Part shown: positions 11,201 to 21,591 of the stretch, in pieces
How positions within the stretch are numbered: the first letter of the stretch is position 1
How the letters are laid out: each line of letters begins with the position of its first letter
Assembly: GCA_902523665.1 (NCBI GenBank)
Contig: CABZAD010000001.1
Location: 41,902-105,901, forward strand
Origin: an uncultured Bacteroidota bacterium
GTDB lineage: Bacteria > Bacteroidota > Bacteroidia > Flavobacteriales > Flavobacteriaceae
Reading direction: 5' to 3'
Length of the DNA stretch: 64,000 nt
Position numbers and translations under genes: made by a program
Notes under the pieces: generated by a model
Databases searched by the model: none
Told to the model about the DNA's origin: nothing
The model's input: only the letters and a program-made list of their open reading frames with translations

Positions 11201-11583
11201 TCTTCATTTTCAAAAAATCTCCTAGCAGTCTCCTTTACAACGGCGAATGCTTTTGGTAACAATTTGTCTAAAAGATCAGATTTTTGTTTAGTTAAATCAT
11301 TTTTTAAAGATTCAATCTGTATAAATATTTCTTCTTTTTCATTATTAGAAAGGTCATTTGAAAGTTGATCATTTAAATTAGAGATTGAGTTATTTAACTC
11401 TTTAGTTTCATCTGAAATCAGTTTTTTAAACTCGATAGTTTTATTTCTTAACTGATCATTAGAAATTGTGGAAATTTTATTAAAATAATTATTGATTTCA
11501 TCAACTAAAGGTGTAAGTTTTTTTAAATCCTTCCCAGATTTGTCACCAAGAAACACTTTTAGTACGGAGTTTAAAAATGACAT
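8224..11583 (-). CDS. secA: Preprotein translocase ATPase SecA
   Basis: 'GEMQTGEGKTLVSTLP', 'NMAGRGTDIKL', 'RQLRGRSGRQGDPG'; C-terminus lacks a Cys/His zinc tail, as is usual in Flavobacteria. Confidence 0.97.
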   Translation of the reverse strand: MSFLNSVLKVFLGDKSGKDLKKLTPLVDEINNYFNKISTISNDQLRNKTIEFKKLISDETKELNNSISNLNDQLSNDLSNNEKEEIFIQIESLKNDLTKQKSDLLDKLLPKAFAVVKETARRFFENEEIKVNAFDFDKEIASKNSYAKIENDKAIWKNNWDAAGKNVVWDMIHYDVQLIGGIVLHQGKIGEMQTGEGKTLVSTLPIYLNALTGDGVHLVTVNDYLAKRDSAWMGPILEFHGLRIDCIDYHKPNSPERKRAYEADITYGTNNEFGFDYLRDNMSHSLDDVVQRKHNYAIIDEVDSVLIDDARTPLIISGPTKDGDRHEFDNLKPKIQRLVSLQRTYLTSILSEAKDLIRDLDKDRGGFLLYRVFRGLPKNKALIKFLSEEGVKQTLQKTENFFMQDNNREMHQIDEELFFTIDEKNNQIELTDKGINTLSEDLDDKDFFVMPNISTEISLIESKGLSPEDEANEKNDIYNDFNIKSERIHSINQLLKAFTLFEKDVEYVVVENKVMIVDEQTGRIMDGRRYSDGLHQAIEAKENVKIEAATQTFATITLQNYFRLYSKLSGMTGTAVTEAGEFWEIYKLDVTEIPTNKPVARKDQDDLIYKSKREKYNAIIEEVIDLRYNKRPVLIGTTSVEISELLSKMLNRANVNHNVLNAKLHKKEADIVAEAGKPGVVTIATNMAGRGTDIKLSKDVINAGGLAIIGTERHDSRRVDRQLRGRSGRQGDPGSSQFYVSFEDNLMRLFGQDRVSNIMDRMGLKDGENIQHPMVTKSIERAQKKVEENNFGIRKRLLEYDDVMNSQRNIIYTLRKNALEGDRLQIDISNIMFDTIEEIVRDNRATNNFKNFEFELITTFSMTSPINENEFIESNEEDLIDSLYKELNKFYINKKELNRALALPVIKNVYENKANSYKRIVVPFTDGKKVINIVTDLKKAFDSNGDNLIYDFEKNISLAIIDEKWKNHLRKMDELKQSVQLAVHEQKDPLLIYKFEAYELFKSMIHILNKELLSFLFKSNLPNNQNNIKDASKSLSSNNNYQTSKEESLNSDQLAERARRVGASASQQNQKVETITREVPKIGRNEKVDIKNNHTGEIKTMKFKQAERLLLTDEWSINS

Positions 11584-11638
11584 AATATCTTTTTTTCAAA
11601 TTTATTTAAAAATTACCAATAAATATTAATAAATGAGT

Positions 11639-11878
11639 TTAATACTCATCTTCATTCCAAAGGTAATCTTCTTCAGTAGGGTAGTCAGGCCAAATCTCTT
11701 CAATTGATTCATAAACGTCGCCCTCATCTTCAAGGGACTGAAGATTTTCAACTACTTCAAGAGGTGCTCCAGTTCTAATTGAAAAATCGATAAGTTCGTC
11801 CTTAGAGGCTGGCCAAGGAGCATCACTTAAATAAGAGGCTAATTCTAATGTCCAATACATAAGACTTATTTTCTGCAA
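11639..11878 (-). CDS. DUF2795 family protein
   Basis: 'MYWTLELASYLSDAPWPASKDELIDFSIRTGAPLEVVENLQSLEDEGDVYESIEEIWPDYP' is the flavobacterial DUF2795 pattern. Confidence 0.85.
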   Translation of the reverse strand: MQKISLMYWTLELASYLSDAPWPASKDELIDFSIRTGAPLEVVENLQSLEDEGDVYESIEEIWPDYPTEEDYLWNEDEY

Positions 11879-11912
11879 AAATATATTATATGTTCAGAAT
11901 ACCAAAGAATTT

Positions 11913-13520
11913 TTATTCTTTTACTTTTGAAAATGAAAGAAGTAATAAAAGAACTGATATCAGGATAGATAATCTAGCGATATAATCTCCATTTTTACTA
12001 TAAAAAGTTCTCTTACTAATTGTATATCCGCTTCCACTTATTACACCTTTCTCATCAAAAGGTAATATGGTTTTATATTCCCCTATTTCATTTATTATTG
12101 CAGAAACACCAGAGTTTGCACTTCTAATTACAAATCTCCTATTTTCTATTGCTCTTAGTCTTGCATAACTAAGAAGATGCCTATGCCCTGGTGTATTAAA
12201 CCACCAAGCATCGTTTGTAATAATAGTTATGAAGTTTGCACCTAAATCCACATATTTAGCAACATACTCTCCATAAATTGTCTCATAACAGACTACAGGA
12301 ATTGTCTTTAAATCTTTATTAGAGTGCTCAAATATTTTCCTTTCAGAATCATGTTGAGTTCCTTTTGAAACTGTAGTTCCACCCATATCAATCATTACGG
12401 TTCCGATAATTGGTTCTAAAAATGATTTAAAAGGCATGAATTCACTTCCAACAACTAATTTAGATTTATGATTATATTCAAAACCTTTAAGTGCCGAAAA
12501 GTTTATAGAGGAATTGTAATAATCAATCCATAGATTATCTTGAACAAAATTTGCTGATTTTGAAGGTTTATCAATTGAATTTTGATATAGTTTAAAGAAC
12601 TGAATTCCTGAAATTAAATTAGTGTTTTCATACTTTCTTAAATAATTAAATATACTATCGTACAGTTTTGTATATTGAAAATAATCTACATTTTCTCCAT
12701 AGCCTTCAGAAAAATATGTTTCAGGAGCAATCACAAAATCATATTTTGTTGATTCAAGTTCTTTGTTTGTCAGATCTTTGAAAATTTTAAAATAATCAAG
12801 ATTATCTGTAGAATTGTTGTAATTGTCATCCCATGGGTCTATTTTTGGTTGAGTTATAAGAACCTTAAATTCTTCTCCCAAATTAATATTAGGTTTTACA
12901 ATTCCTGAAATTAAAATTGGTGAAAGTATTAAAATTACTCTCGGAATAACTCTAATATAAAATCTTCTAGGATCTTTAAAAATAGAGTATCTTCTAATGT
13001 GATGAAACAACAAAAAATTAGAACATAATACCCAAAGACTTCCTCCAAATACACCTGTGTATTCATACCATTGAATCCAATTAATCCTTTCAGAGAAAAC
13101 ATTTCCAAGATTTAACCATGGCCAAGATAAATCCCAGTTTAAATGAAATTTCTCAAATGAAATCCAAAATGTAATTAAAAAAAGTGTTCCAGCTTTTAAA
13201 TCAATTTTTCTTTTAACTCTAGAGTACAATAAAAATATTATGGAATAAAAAGAAGAGTTAGCAAAATTTGCAAATATAGCACCTGGTAGGGTTGTATGAA
13301 CAATCCACCAAGTAGTAGCAATATTCCATGTAAGGAAAGCAACATATGAATAGAAAAATAACCTAAGATTTTTTTTTCCTAAATTATCATTGCTAATAAT
13401 GTCCTCCACTAAAAGTATAGGTATCAAGCTAACGAAAATCAATGGAGTTATTCCATTAACTGGCCAGGAGCTTGCTAATAACAACCCACTAATTAATGAA
13501 AAACCAAGAAGTCTACTCAC
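11913..13520 (-). CDS. lnt: Apolipoprotein N-acyltransferase
   Basis: N-terminal TM block plus nitrilase domain: 'APETYF', 'PVVCYETIYGEYV', 'TNDAWWFNTPGHRHLLSYARLRAIENRRFVIRSANSG'. Confidence 0.95.
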   Translation of the reverse strand: MSRLLGFSLISGLLLASSWPVNGITPLIFVSLIPILLVEDIISNDNLGKKNLRLFFYSYVAFLTWNIATTWWIVHTTLPGAIFANFANSSFYSIIFLLYSRVKRKIDLKAGTLFLITFWISFEKFHLNWDLSWPWLNLGNVFSERINWIQWYEYTGVFGGSLWVLCSNFLLFHHIRRYSIFKDPRRFYIRVIPRVILILSPILISGIVKPNINLGEEFKVLITQPKIDPWDDNYNNSTDNLDYFKIFKDLTNKELESTKYDFVIAPETYFSEGYGENVDYFQYTKLYDSIFNYLRKYENTNLISGIQFFKLYQNSIDKPSKSANFVQDNLWIDYYNSSINFSALKGFEYNHKSKLVVGSEFMPFKSFLEPIIGTVMIDMGGTTVSKGTQHDSERKIFEHSNKDLKTIPVVCYETIYGEYVAKYVDLGANFITIITNDAWWFNTPGHRHLLSYARLRAIENRRFVIRSANSGVSAIINEIGEYKTILPFDEKGVISGSGYTISKRTFYSKNGDYIARLSILISVLLLLLSFSKVKE

Positions 13521-13588
13521 TTTTGAAGTTTAATAGGTTTAACAATCTAATATTACAATTTTTTTATAAATTGAGCGCCATTACTATC

Positions 13589-14347
13589 ATGATTAAATCT
13601 GTTGTACCTAATTTTATAACATTACTTAACCTAGTATGCGGCTGTTTCTCTGTTGCATTTGCATTTCAATTTCAATTTGATGCAGTTTTAATTTTAGTAT
13701 TGTTTGGCGTATTTCTAGACTATCTAGATGGTCTTACAGCAAGAATCCTAAATGCTGAATCAAATTTTGGGAAACAATTAGACTCATTATCTGATATTAT
13801 TACTAGTGGGGTTGTTCCAGGGATTGTTGTCTATCAAATGTTTAAGTTATCTGGCAATAGAGTCATTGATTTTGATTTAAATGCTTATTTATTACCTATA
13901 CTTGATTTAGACCTAGTATTTTCTATTTCTCCTATTGCATTTATTGCTTTTATAATAACAGTTGGCTCAGCTGTTAGACTTGCTAAATTTAATACTATAG
14001 ATTACACCGATGAATTTGAGGGGCTTCCAACACCGGCAAATGCACTTTTTTTTGTTTCATTACCAATCCTTATGGATCATGTATACTTAGCAGATTCCAA
14101 ACAATACCTTTTAAACAACACTACTTTAATTATTTTAACTATATCTAGTGTTATTCTTATGAATGTACCATTTAGGCTTTTCTCATTAAGACTATCACTC
14201 AGAAAATATGACTATAATATTTTTAAAATTATGACTATTGCTTTATCAATACCAATAATTTTATTTTTTGGTCTTGGGGGGTTTTCTTTGATTATTATCC
14301 TTTATCTTTTTTTAAATGTAATTAGAAATTTATGGTCCTTAATTTAA
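13589..14347 (+). CDS. pssA: CDP-diacylglycerol--serine O-phosphatidyltransferase
   Basis: 'PNFITLLNLVCGC...FLDYLDGLTARILNAESNFGKQLDSLSDIITSGVVPG' contains the CDP-alcohol phosphotransferase motif; internal ATG at 13589 preferred over the ORF start 13496, which overlaps lnt. Confidence 0.92.
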   Translation: MIKSVVPNFITLLNLVCGCFSVAFAFQFQFDAVLILVLFGVFLDYLDGLTARILNAESNFGKQLDSLSDIITSGVVPGIVVYQMFKLSGNRVIDFDLNAYLLPILDLDLVFSISPIAFIAFIITVGSAVRLAKFNTIDYTDEFEGLPTPANALFFVSLPILMDHVYLADSKQYLLNNTTLIILTISSVILMNVPFRLFSLRLSLRKYDYNIFKIMTIALSIPIILFFGLGGFSLIIILYLFLNVIRNLWSLI

Positions 14348-15087
14348 TTAGAAATCAATTTTTTTCTTTTAAATTCGAAATTTTTGCCTAAGTAAACTTT
14401 TCTAACCATTTCATCTTTGGCTAAATCTTCAGGGATTCCCTCTTTTAGAATTTTTCCTTCAAACATGAGATACGTTCTATCAGTTATTGCTAGAGTCTCC
14501 TGAACATTATGATCTGTAATAAGTATTCCTATATTTTTATTTTTCAAAACTGAAATTATTGATTGAATATCTTCAACTGCAATAGGATCAACCCCAGCAA
14601 ATGGTTCATCCAATAACAGAAATTTTGGATCATTAGCTAGTGCTCTTGCAATTTCAGTTCTTCTTCTTTCACCTCCAGATAAAAGATCACCTCTATTTTT
14701 CCTTATATTAATTAAACCAAATTCCTCCATCAATTGCTCCGACTTCATTTTTTGTTCTTTCTTTGATAAATCTGAGAATTCTAAAACACCTAGTATATTA
14801 TCTTCAATAGAGAGTTTTCTAAAAACAGATTCTTCCTGAGCTAAATATCCAATTCCTCTTTGAGATCTCTGATACATCGGATAATTTGAGATAATTTCAT
14901 TATCTAAAAATATATTTCCATCTTCAGGCTTAATAATTCCTACAATCATGTAAAAAGATGTTGTTTTACCGGCACCATTAGGACCTAGTAAACCTACAAT
15001 TTCTCCCTGATTTACTTCAATTGAAATATTATCAACCACTCTTCTTCCTTTGTAAGATTTTGAAATTTCTTTTGCCTTTAATATCAT
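14344..15087 (-). CDS. lptB: LPS export ABC transporter ATP-binding protein
   Basis: Walker A 'GPNGAGKTTSFYMIVG', signature 'LSGGERRRTEIARAL', typical LptB sequence. Confidence 0.95.
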   Translation of the reverse strand: MILKAKEISKSYKGRRVVDNISIEVNQGEIVGLLGPNGAGKTTSFYMIVGIIKPEDGNIFLDNEIISNYPMYQRSQRGIGYLAQEESVFRKLSIEDNILGVLEFSDLSKKEQKMKSEQLMEEFGLINIRKNRGDLLSGGERRRTEIARALANDPKFLLLDEPFAGVDPIAVEDIQSIISVLKNKNIGILITDHNVQETLAITDRTYLMFEGKILKEGIPEDLAKDEMVRKVYLGKNFEFKRKKLISN

Positions 15088-15097
15088 GGTAATAATA

Positions 15098-15898
15098 TTA
15101 AGTATTTAATTTTTTATATCCAATTTTTGATATTATAATGCTTATTTCATATAAAACTAAAATAGGAATACTTACAATAATTTGACTAGCAATGTCTGGA
15201 GGAGTAATTATTGCAGAAAGACTCAAAACAATTACTAAGGCAAATTTTCTATTTCTCCTTAGAAAATCTGGTGTAACAAGTCCAACCTTTGTAAGATAAT
15301 GAATAATTATAGGAAGCTCAAAAATTAAACCTGAGGCAAGTACTGAGGCTCTAAGAAGACCTATGTAGCTATTTAAATCAAAATCATTAAATACCTCGGA
15401 ACTTATGGTATAATTCCCTAAAAAATTTATTGAAAGAGGAGTAACAATGTAGTATCCAAATAAAACACCAATAAAGAATAATGTTGATGAAATAAAAATA
15501 AAACCTCTTGCCCCTTCCTTTTCTTTCTTATAAAGTCCAGGGCTAATAAACTTCCAAAACTCATATACTACATATGGAAATGCAAGAATAAATCCCGCAA
15601 GTATGGACGTCCAAAGATGAGCAGAAAATTGTCCAGAAACTGTCCTGCTCTGAACCCTAAATGGTAGTTCCTCAAAGCAGAAGGCATCGCCTCCAATTGA
15701 TTGTGAAATTGAGCAGAAGACCTGATAACTTATAAAGTCCCCTTTTTTCGGTCCAAAAATTATTTGATCAAAAATAATATCCTTAGCTAAAAATGCTATT
15801 ACTGCAACTAATAAAACAGATATAGTTGATCTTATAATGTGCCATCTTAATTCCTCAAGATGATCTAAAAATGACATATCTCTGGAAGGGCTACTCAT
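15098..15898 (-). CDS. tatC: Twin-arginine translocase subunit TatC
   Basis: 'MSFLDHLEELRWHI', 'FPYVVYEFWKFISPGLYKKEKE', six-TM pattern. Confidence 0.96.
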   Translation of the reverse strand: MSSPSRDMSFLDHLEELRWHIIRSTISVLLVAVIAFLAKDIIFDQIIFGPKKGDFISYQVFCSISQSIGGDAFCFEELPFRVQSRTVSGQFSAHLWTSILAGFILAFPYVVYEFWKFISPGLYKKEKEGARGFIFISSTLFFIGVLFGYYIVTPLSINFLGNYTISSEVFNDFDLNSYIGLLRASVLASGLIFELPIIIHYLTKVGLVTPDFLRRNRKFALVIVLSLSAIITPPDIASQIIVSIPILVLYEISIIISKIGYKKLNT

Positions 15899-16865
15899 AA
15901 CTAATACCTTGTTTTAAAATATCTAGTATATGTACAACGCCTATATATACTTGTTCATCATTAGTTACTAGTACTTGACTTATATTGTTTTTCTTCATTA
16001 CACCCAAGGCTTCGAATGCTAAGGTATTTTTACTTAAAACTTTTGGATTTTTGTTCATCAAATCAGAGGACAATACTTCATCTATTTTATGTTTCTTTTC
16101 AATAATTCTCCTAATATCACCATCGGTTATTATTCCAATTATTTTGTCAGAGTCAATTACAGCGGTTGCACCATACATATTTGATGAAATTTCATCAATA
16201 ATCTCAAAAAAAGTAGATGAGAGCTCAACCGCAGGAATTCTATTAGGATCTATTAAATTATTAAGTTTTAAACTTAGCTTCTTTCCTAAGTTTCCAGATG
16301 GATGATAGTTACTAAAGTCACTTGGGCTAAAACCTTTAATCTTTTGCAAAGTCATAGCTATAGCATCCCCAATCGCTAGGTGGCATGAAGAACTAGTAGT
16401 AGGAGCAAGATTATTATGACATGCTTCTCTATCAATTTCTGTATGAATAAACATATCAGACAATTTATACAGCAATGAATCTTTTATACATGAAATTCCG
16501 ATTAACTGAATCCCTGCATTTTTTAGATAAATCGATAGAGATTCTATTTCAACTGATTGTCCACTTTTTGATATACAAATTACAATATCATTTTTTCCAA
16601 TAACCCCAATATCTCCATGTAGTGCTTCTCCTAAATGTAAAAAAATTGATTTTGACCCTGTTGAATTAAGAGTAGCGGAAATCTTCATTCCAATAATTGC
16701 ACTTTTACCAATGCCAGTAATAACTATTTTGCCATTACAAACTTTTAATGTGTTTATAATTTTACAAAAGTTTGAATCTATAACTTTAGAAAGATTCGAA
16801 ATAGATTTAGACTCCAAAACAATTGTATCTAGAGCAATTTTTTTTATTATCTGTTGATTAGCCAA
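15891..16865 (-). CDS. kdsD: Arabinose-5-phosphate isomerase (KpsF/GutQ family), SIS + tandem CBS domains
   Basis: 'GIGKSAIIGMKISATLNSTGSKSIFLHLGEALHGDIGV', 'NNLAPTTSSSCHLAIGDAIA', C-terminal CBS pair. Confidence 0.93.
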   Translation of the reverse strand: MANQQIIKKIALDTIVLESKSISNLSKVIDSNFCKIINTLKVCNGKIVITGIGKSAIIGMKISATLNSTGSKSIFLHLGEALHGDIGVIGKNDIVICISKSGQSVEIESLSIYLKNAGIQLIGISCIKDSLLYKLSDMFIHTEIDREACHNNLAPTTSSSCHLAIGDAIAMTLQKIKGFSPSDFSNYHPSGNLGKKLSLKLNNLIDPNRIPAVELSSTFFEIIDEISSNMYGATAVIDSDKIIGIITDGDIRRIIEKKHKIDEVLSSDLMNKNPKVLSKNTLAFEALGVMKKNNISQVLVTNDEQVYIGVVHILDILKQGISYE

Positions 16866-16927
16866 AATGGGAAATTTATTTTAAATTGTATATATAGCAA
16901 ATTTAAGCAATTTGAAAAAAATAAAGT

Positions 16928-19054
16928 TTGAATAGTCTAAAGAACCAATTAAAAGAAAAATTTGGTTTTACAACCTTTAAAAATTTACAAGAACCAATAA
17001 TTAATAATCTTCTTAATGGAAATGACTCTTTTGTTATAATGCCAACAGGAGGAGGTAAATCTCTATGCTATCAATTGCCCGCTATGATACTAGATGGAAC
17101 AGCTCTAGTAGTCTCCCCTTTGATTGCTTTAATGAAGAATCAAGTTGATTTGATTCGTGCTAATAATACAAAAGATTCAATTGCACATGTTTTAAATTCA
17201 ACATTAAATAAATATGAAATTGAAAAAGTCAAAAATGACGTACTGACAAAAGAAACAAAGTTACTATTTGTTGCCCCAGAAACACTATCGAAGATAGATA
17301 CCATTGAATTTCTAAAAAAGACAAATATATCATTTCTAGCTATTGATGAGGCTCACTGTATATCTGAATGGGGACATGATTTTAGACCAGAATATAGAAA
17401 GATAAGAGATATAATTGATCAAATTAATTCTAATATAAAGATTATTGCTCTGACAGCAACAGCAACACCTAAAGTTCAAGATGATATAACAAAGAATCTA
17501 AAAATTGATAATTCAAAAATATTTAAGTCATCATTTAATCGACACAATTTATATTATGAAGTAAGAGCAAAAAATAATAATACGGATATTGACCTTCTAA
17601 AATTTATAAAGTCAAATCAAAATGAGTCCGGAATAATCTACTGTTTATCTAGAAAAAATGTTGAGGAACTATCCCAACTGCTAAATATGAACGGTGTCAA
17701 AAGTTTGCCATATCATGCAGGGCTTGAGAAGAAAATTAGAGAAGAGAATCAAGATAAGTTTTTAAAAGATGAATGTGATGTTGTAGTAGCTACTATAGCT
17801 TTTGGAATGGGTATTGATAAACCAGATGTCAGATATGTGGTTCATTACAATGTGCCAAAAAGTATTGAAGGTTATTACCAAGAGACAGGAAGAGCAGGAA
17901 GAGATGGTGGAAAAGGTCATTGCCTTATGTATTATTCTTACAAGGATGTTGAAAAATTAGAAAAACTTTTATCTAAGAAGAAATCATCAGAGAGAAACAT
18001 TGGTGTTATGCTGCTTAAAGAAGTCTCTGCCTACGCAGAATCATCTATTTCAAGAAGAAAATATTTACTTAGTTACTTTGGGGAAAAATATGATCCAAAC
18101 ATCAATGATGATAATAAAATGGATGATAATTCAAATAGCGAAAAAGAGAAAATAAATGTAAAAGATCAATTATTGTTTTTACTCAAAAATCATTTCTCTA
18201 ACAATAAAAAAGTTCAAATTAGAGAGATCATAAAAAATTTACCTTTTGATGAAAAAAATGGAATTGATGAAAAGTTTTGGAGAACAATTATTACTTATTC
18301 AATTGTTGAAGGTATTCTCGAGAAAGATATCTCTGACATTACCTATGTTAAAATCTCTAATTCTGGAGAAGAATTTATTTCAAATCCAAAAGAATTTTAT
18401 GTATCAAAGGATAATGATTTTAGTAAGACTAAAAAAATTGAAAACCAGTCGGTTAAAGCATCAGTAATTGACAATGATTTATTAAATAAATTAAAAATTC
18501 TTAGAAAAGAAATTGCTAAAAGCCAATCACTACCTCCATATGCAATATTTCAAGAGTTTTCGCTCGAAGATATGACATTTAAATATCCTGAGACAATTGA
18601 CGAATTTAAAAATATTAATGGTGTGGGAGAGGGTAAGGTCAATAAATTTGGCTCTCAATTTACAGAACTTATTAAAAAACACATCCAGGAAAATGATATT
18701 ACAAAATCAGATGAGATTGTTTTAAGAACCTCAGGATTAAAATCATCAAACAAACTTTCATTGATTCAAAATGTAGATAAAAAAATACCACTTGATGAAA
18801 TAAGTGTATCTCGTGGTATTGAATTCAATGTTTTATTATCAGAACTTGAAAGTATTGTTTTCTCTGGAACAAAACTAAATATTGATTATTATGTAGATGA
18901 TATTCTTGATGAAGATCAACAAGAGGAACTTCATGAATATTTTCTTGAGAGTGAAAGTGAGGATATATCAGATGCACTCAAAGAGTTTGACGGAGAATAT
19001 GATGAAGAGGAACTTAGAATTTTCAGAGTAAAATTTCTAAGCGATGTCTCATAG
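16928..19054 (+). CDS. recQ: ATP-dependent DNA helicase RecQ (apparent TTG start)
   Basis: 'MPTGGGKSLCYQLPA', 'DEAHCISEWGHDFRPEY', 'QETGRAGRDG'; C-terminal HRDC-like domain. Confidence 0.94.
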   Translation: MNSLKNQLKEKFGFTTFKNLQEPIINNLLNGNDSFVIMPTGGGKSLCYQLPAMILDGTALVVSPLIALMKNQVDLIRANNTKDSIAHVLNSTLNKYEIEKVKNDVLTKETKLLFVAPETLSKIDTIEFLKKTNISFLAIDEAHCISEWGHDFRPEYRKIRDIIDQINSNIKIIALTATATPKVQDDITKNLKIDNSKIFKSSFNRHNLYYEVRAKNNNTDIDLLKFIKSNQNESGIIYCLSRKNVEELSQLLNMNGVKSLPYHAGLEKKIREENQDKFLKDECDVVVATIAFGMGIDKPDVRYVVHYNVPKSIEGYYQETGRAGRDGGKGHCLMYYSYKDVEKLEKLLSKKKSSERNIGVMLLKEVSAYAESSISRRKYLLSYFGEKYDPNINDDNKMDDNSNSEKEKINVKDQLLFLLKNHFSNNKKVQIREIIKNLPFDEKNGIDEKFWRTIITYSIVEGILEKDISDITYVKISNSGEEFISNPKEFYVSKDNDFSKTKKIENQSVKASVIDNDLLNKLKILRKEIAKSQSLPPYAIFQEFSLEDMTFKYPETIDEFKNINGVGEGKVNKFGSQFTELIKKHIQENDITKSDEIVLRTSGLKSSNKLSLIQNVDKKIPLDEISVSRGIEFNVLLSELESIVFSGTKLNIDYYVDDILDEDQQEELHEYFLESESEDISDALKEFDGEYDEEELRIFRVKFLSDVS

Positions 19055-19055
19055 A

Positions 19056-21569
19056 CTACATTATATTTGAGTGAAAAAGCATATTAAGTAGAATCCTGTT
19101 AGTCCCAAACCAGAACGCTCTAAAGTTTGTATTGTCTGTCATTAACAAGATTTTGCCTTTCCCTTTTCTAACTAATTTAAATGGCGAAGATTTCTTAATT
19201 AAGGAAAGATTTTCCTCAGAAACATATCCACTCATTAACGAATTATTACTATATAATATAGGATTATTAAAGCTTTGTTCATCTTTAGCCATGTATACAT
19301 TAGAATTTCTAAATAGAGGTAGACTGCTTGACTCAATTCCATAGTTAATTGGGTGGCTTTTATCAATGATAGATTTAAATATTGCTCCTCCTGTCTCTTG
19401 TGCACCATAGAATGCCTCTCTCTCATCAAAAGCTACATTTTCGGCTACTAAATCATAAGATAATAATTTAATTTCATTAATGTTATTAGATACCCAACGA
19501 ATAGAATTCCTATAAGCAATTAAGTTTCCACCGCTATTTACATATTCTTCTATTTGGTTTGAATTAATCATATTACCATTATAATCTGGTAAAATAACAT
19601 GAGAATATTTATCTAGGTCAATATATCCTAAATTACCAACATCAAGTTTTGTAATAGGAATATTGTATCTAGTATCTAGTAGGTGCCAAATTTCTCCTGC
19701 ATCGTAGCTTCTAACTCCATCGCCAACAATCAGAGCAATTTTTGGTTGTTTAACAATAATAAAATAATCTGATCCTAAATCGATACCATCTGTTATCCCA
19801 GTAGGTTGTGATTCAAAACGAATACTATAATTTTTTGAAATTTCATTTAACAAATCATATATTTTATCAGAGTTTAGTTTTTGATTTTGAACTTGTATCA
19901 TGTAGGTTCCATAATCATATTTTTTGCCATTTATTGAGAATTCTCTTGTTGCAGTCTTGACTCTTAGACCATGATCTAAAATTTTATAAATAGCGGCTTG
20001 AGTATAATACTCGTGAGGTTCAAAAATATATGCATATTCAGATTTTGAATCAACAAAGCCATTAGGTTTAGTTAAATCATCAACTTGATCATCTATTAAT
20101 TTTGAAATTTTAGTTTCACTTAAACCATCTGTATAATCATATTTAACATTGAAGGCTAGAGGAAATGTCCATGCTGAAACATCATAAAAAAGGCTATCTT
20201 TAAATTTAGTCTGGGTATCAAACATACCTTTGATAAGTGTCCTTTTTGGTTGATTCATAGGGATTATATAACTATTATCTTTTGAGTATTTATTCCCATT
20301 AATTACTATATCCTCTGATATATTATTAAACTCAATTTTGTGACTGTTAAGAACATCTGCAAGATGATAGACTGTTGACTTATCCTTAGATTTTCCAAAT
20401 ATAATATTTTCACTTTTTCTTGGATTTAGATCAACTTGATCATCAAAAAAATCCTTCATATAATTTAGCAGTTTAACTCTCATGCTTTTTGCAGCATTAA
20501 GGGTTGAAAATGCTGCAGTAAGTTGATTTCGTATTGTGAATGGAAATGTAAGAATTCCATTTACGCTTTCTTGAATATGACCTCTTGAACTTCCTTGTTC
20601 AAATAAAATTCCAATACCTCCATTTATATCTGGATAAGATGATCCTTTACCAAAATAAAAATCGTCATAATCTTCCTCTGAATAATAAAGGGATCCTATT
20701 TTGTTAAGTGCATCTTCATGATAAGTAGCAATTTCTTTAGTTAGTTCTTGATTAAGGTCTGAAATTAATGGATTCTTTCTTTCTGGAACTCCTGGTTGAA
20801 AGAAAAAAGATGAGTTAGTGCCCATTTCATGATGATCAGTCATAATATTAGGTAACCATTCAGTGTAAGTTTGAATTTTAAAATTACTTTCTATTAATTG
20901 ATTAGGTAAATAGTCTCTATTTAAATCAAACCAATAATGATTAGTCCTTGCTCTAGGCCAATACTGATTGTATTCTCTGTCATTGCTGTCAGGATTTAAA
21001 CTTTGATTCTTGTTGCTGTTTGCCCATTGAGAGAAACGTTGAAGTCCATCGGGATTAAGGCTTGGATCTAATAAAATTACAACATCGTTCAGTAGTTCCT
21101 TTGTTTCATCTGAACTACTTGCTAAAAGATGGTAAATAAGAGGAAGGCTTGCATTAGTTCCGCTTGGTTCATCTCCATGTACAGAAAATCCTTGATAAAC
21201 AACTATAGGCATATTAGTTACGTCTACAGATCTATTTTTTGAGTTTGATAATTCCAAATGATTTTTTCGAATTTCCTCGAGACGTGAGTGATTTTGTTCA
21301 CTGGTTATAATTAGTAACCATGAAGTCCTATTTTCATATGTTTTTCCTCTATTGACTAATTTTACTCTTTTAGAATTCTTTGATACCTCTTGAATGTAAT
21401 GACTCAATTTATCATGACTTACATGAAGCTCTCCAACTTGATGTCCGATTACACTTTCTGGTGTTGGTATTGATTGATTATAATTACTTGTATCACCTAA
21501 ATAATAATCAAGATTAACTTGTGAATTTAGGCAAAATAATGGGGCTAGTAGAAATAGAATTTTTTTCAT
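19056..21569 (-). CDS. M14-family zinc carboxypeptidase, secreted
   Basis: Signal peptide; HxxE in 'GFSVHGDEPSGTNASLPL'; 'LLDPSLNPDGLQRFSQWAN'; 'DHHEMGTNSSFFFQPGVPERKNPL'. Confidence 0.85.
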   Translation of the reverse strand: MKKILFLLAPLFCLNSQVNLDYYLGDTSNYNQSIPTPESVIGHQVGELHVSHDKLSHYIQEVSKNSKRVKLVNRGKTYENRTSWLLIITSEQNHSRLEEIRKNHLELSNSKNRSVDVTNMPIVVYQGFSVHGDEPSGTNASLPLIYHLLASSSDETKELLNDVVILLDPSLNPDGLQRFSQWANSNKNQSLNPDSNDREYNQYWPRARTNHYWFDLNRDYLPNQLIESNFKIQTYTEWLPNIMTDHHEMGTNSSFFFQPGVPERKNPLISDLNQELTKEIATYHEDALNKIGSLYYSEEDYDDFYFGKGSSYPDINGGIGILFEQGSSRGHIQESVNGILTFPFTIRNQLTAAFSTLNAAKSMRVKLLNYMKDFFDDQVDLNPRKSENIIFGKSKDKSTVYHLADVLNSHKIEFNNISEDIVINGNKYSKDNSYIIPMNQPKRTLIKGMFDTQTKFKDSLFYDVSAWTFPLAFNVKYDYTDGLSETKISKLIDDQVDDLTKPNGFVDSKSEYAYIFEPHEYYTQAAIYKILDHGLRVKTATREFSINGKKYDYGTYMIQVQNQKLNSDKIYDLLNEISKNYSIRFESQPTGITDGIDLGSDYFIIVKQPKIALIVGDGVRSYDAGEIWHLLDTRYNIPITKLDVGNLGYIDLDKYSHVILPDYNGNMINSNQIEEYVNSGGNLIAYRNSIRWVSNNINEIKLLSYDLVAENVAFDEREAFYGAQETGGAIFKSIIDKSHPINYGIESSSLPLFRNSNVYMAKDEQSFNNPILYSNNSLMSGYVSEENLSLIKKSSPFKLVRKGKGKILLMTDNTNFRAFWFGTNRILLNMLFHSNIM

Positions 21570-21591
21570 GTTGGTTTTTTAAAATTTGTAT

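Noticed and set aside
13496-13588. Extended N-terminus of pssA overlapping lnt
   Set aside because: Internal ATG at 13589 starts exactly at the conserved 'SVVPNFITLLNLVCG' region; the upstream extension is probably an ORF-caller artefact.
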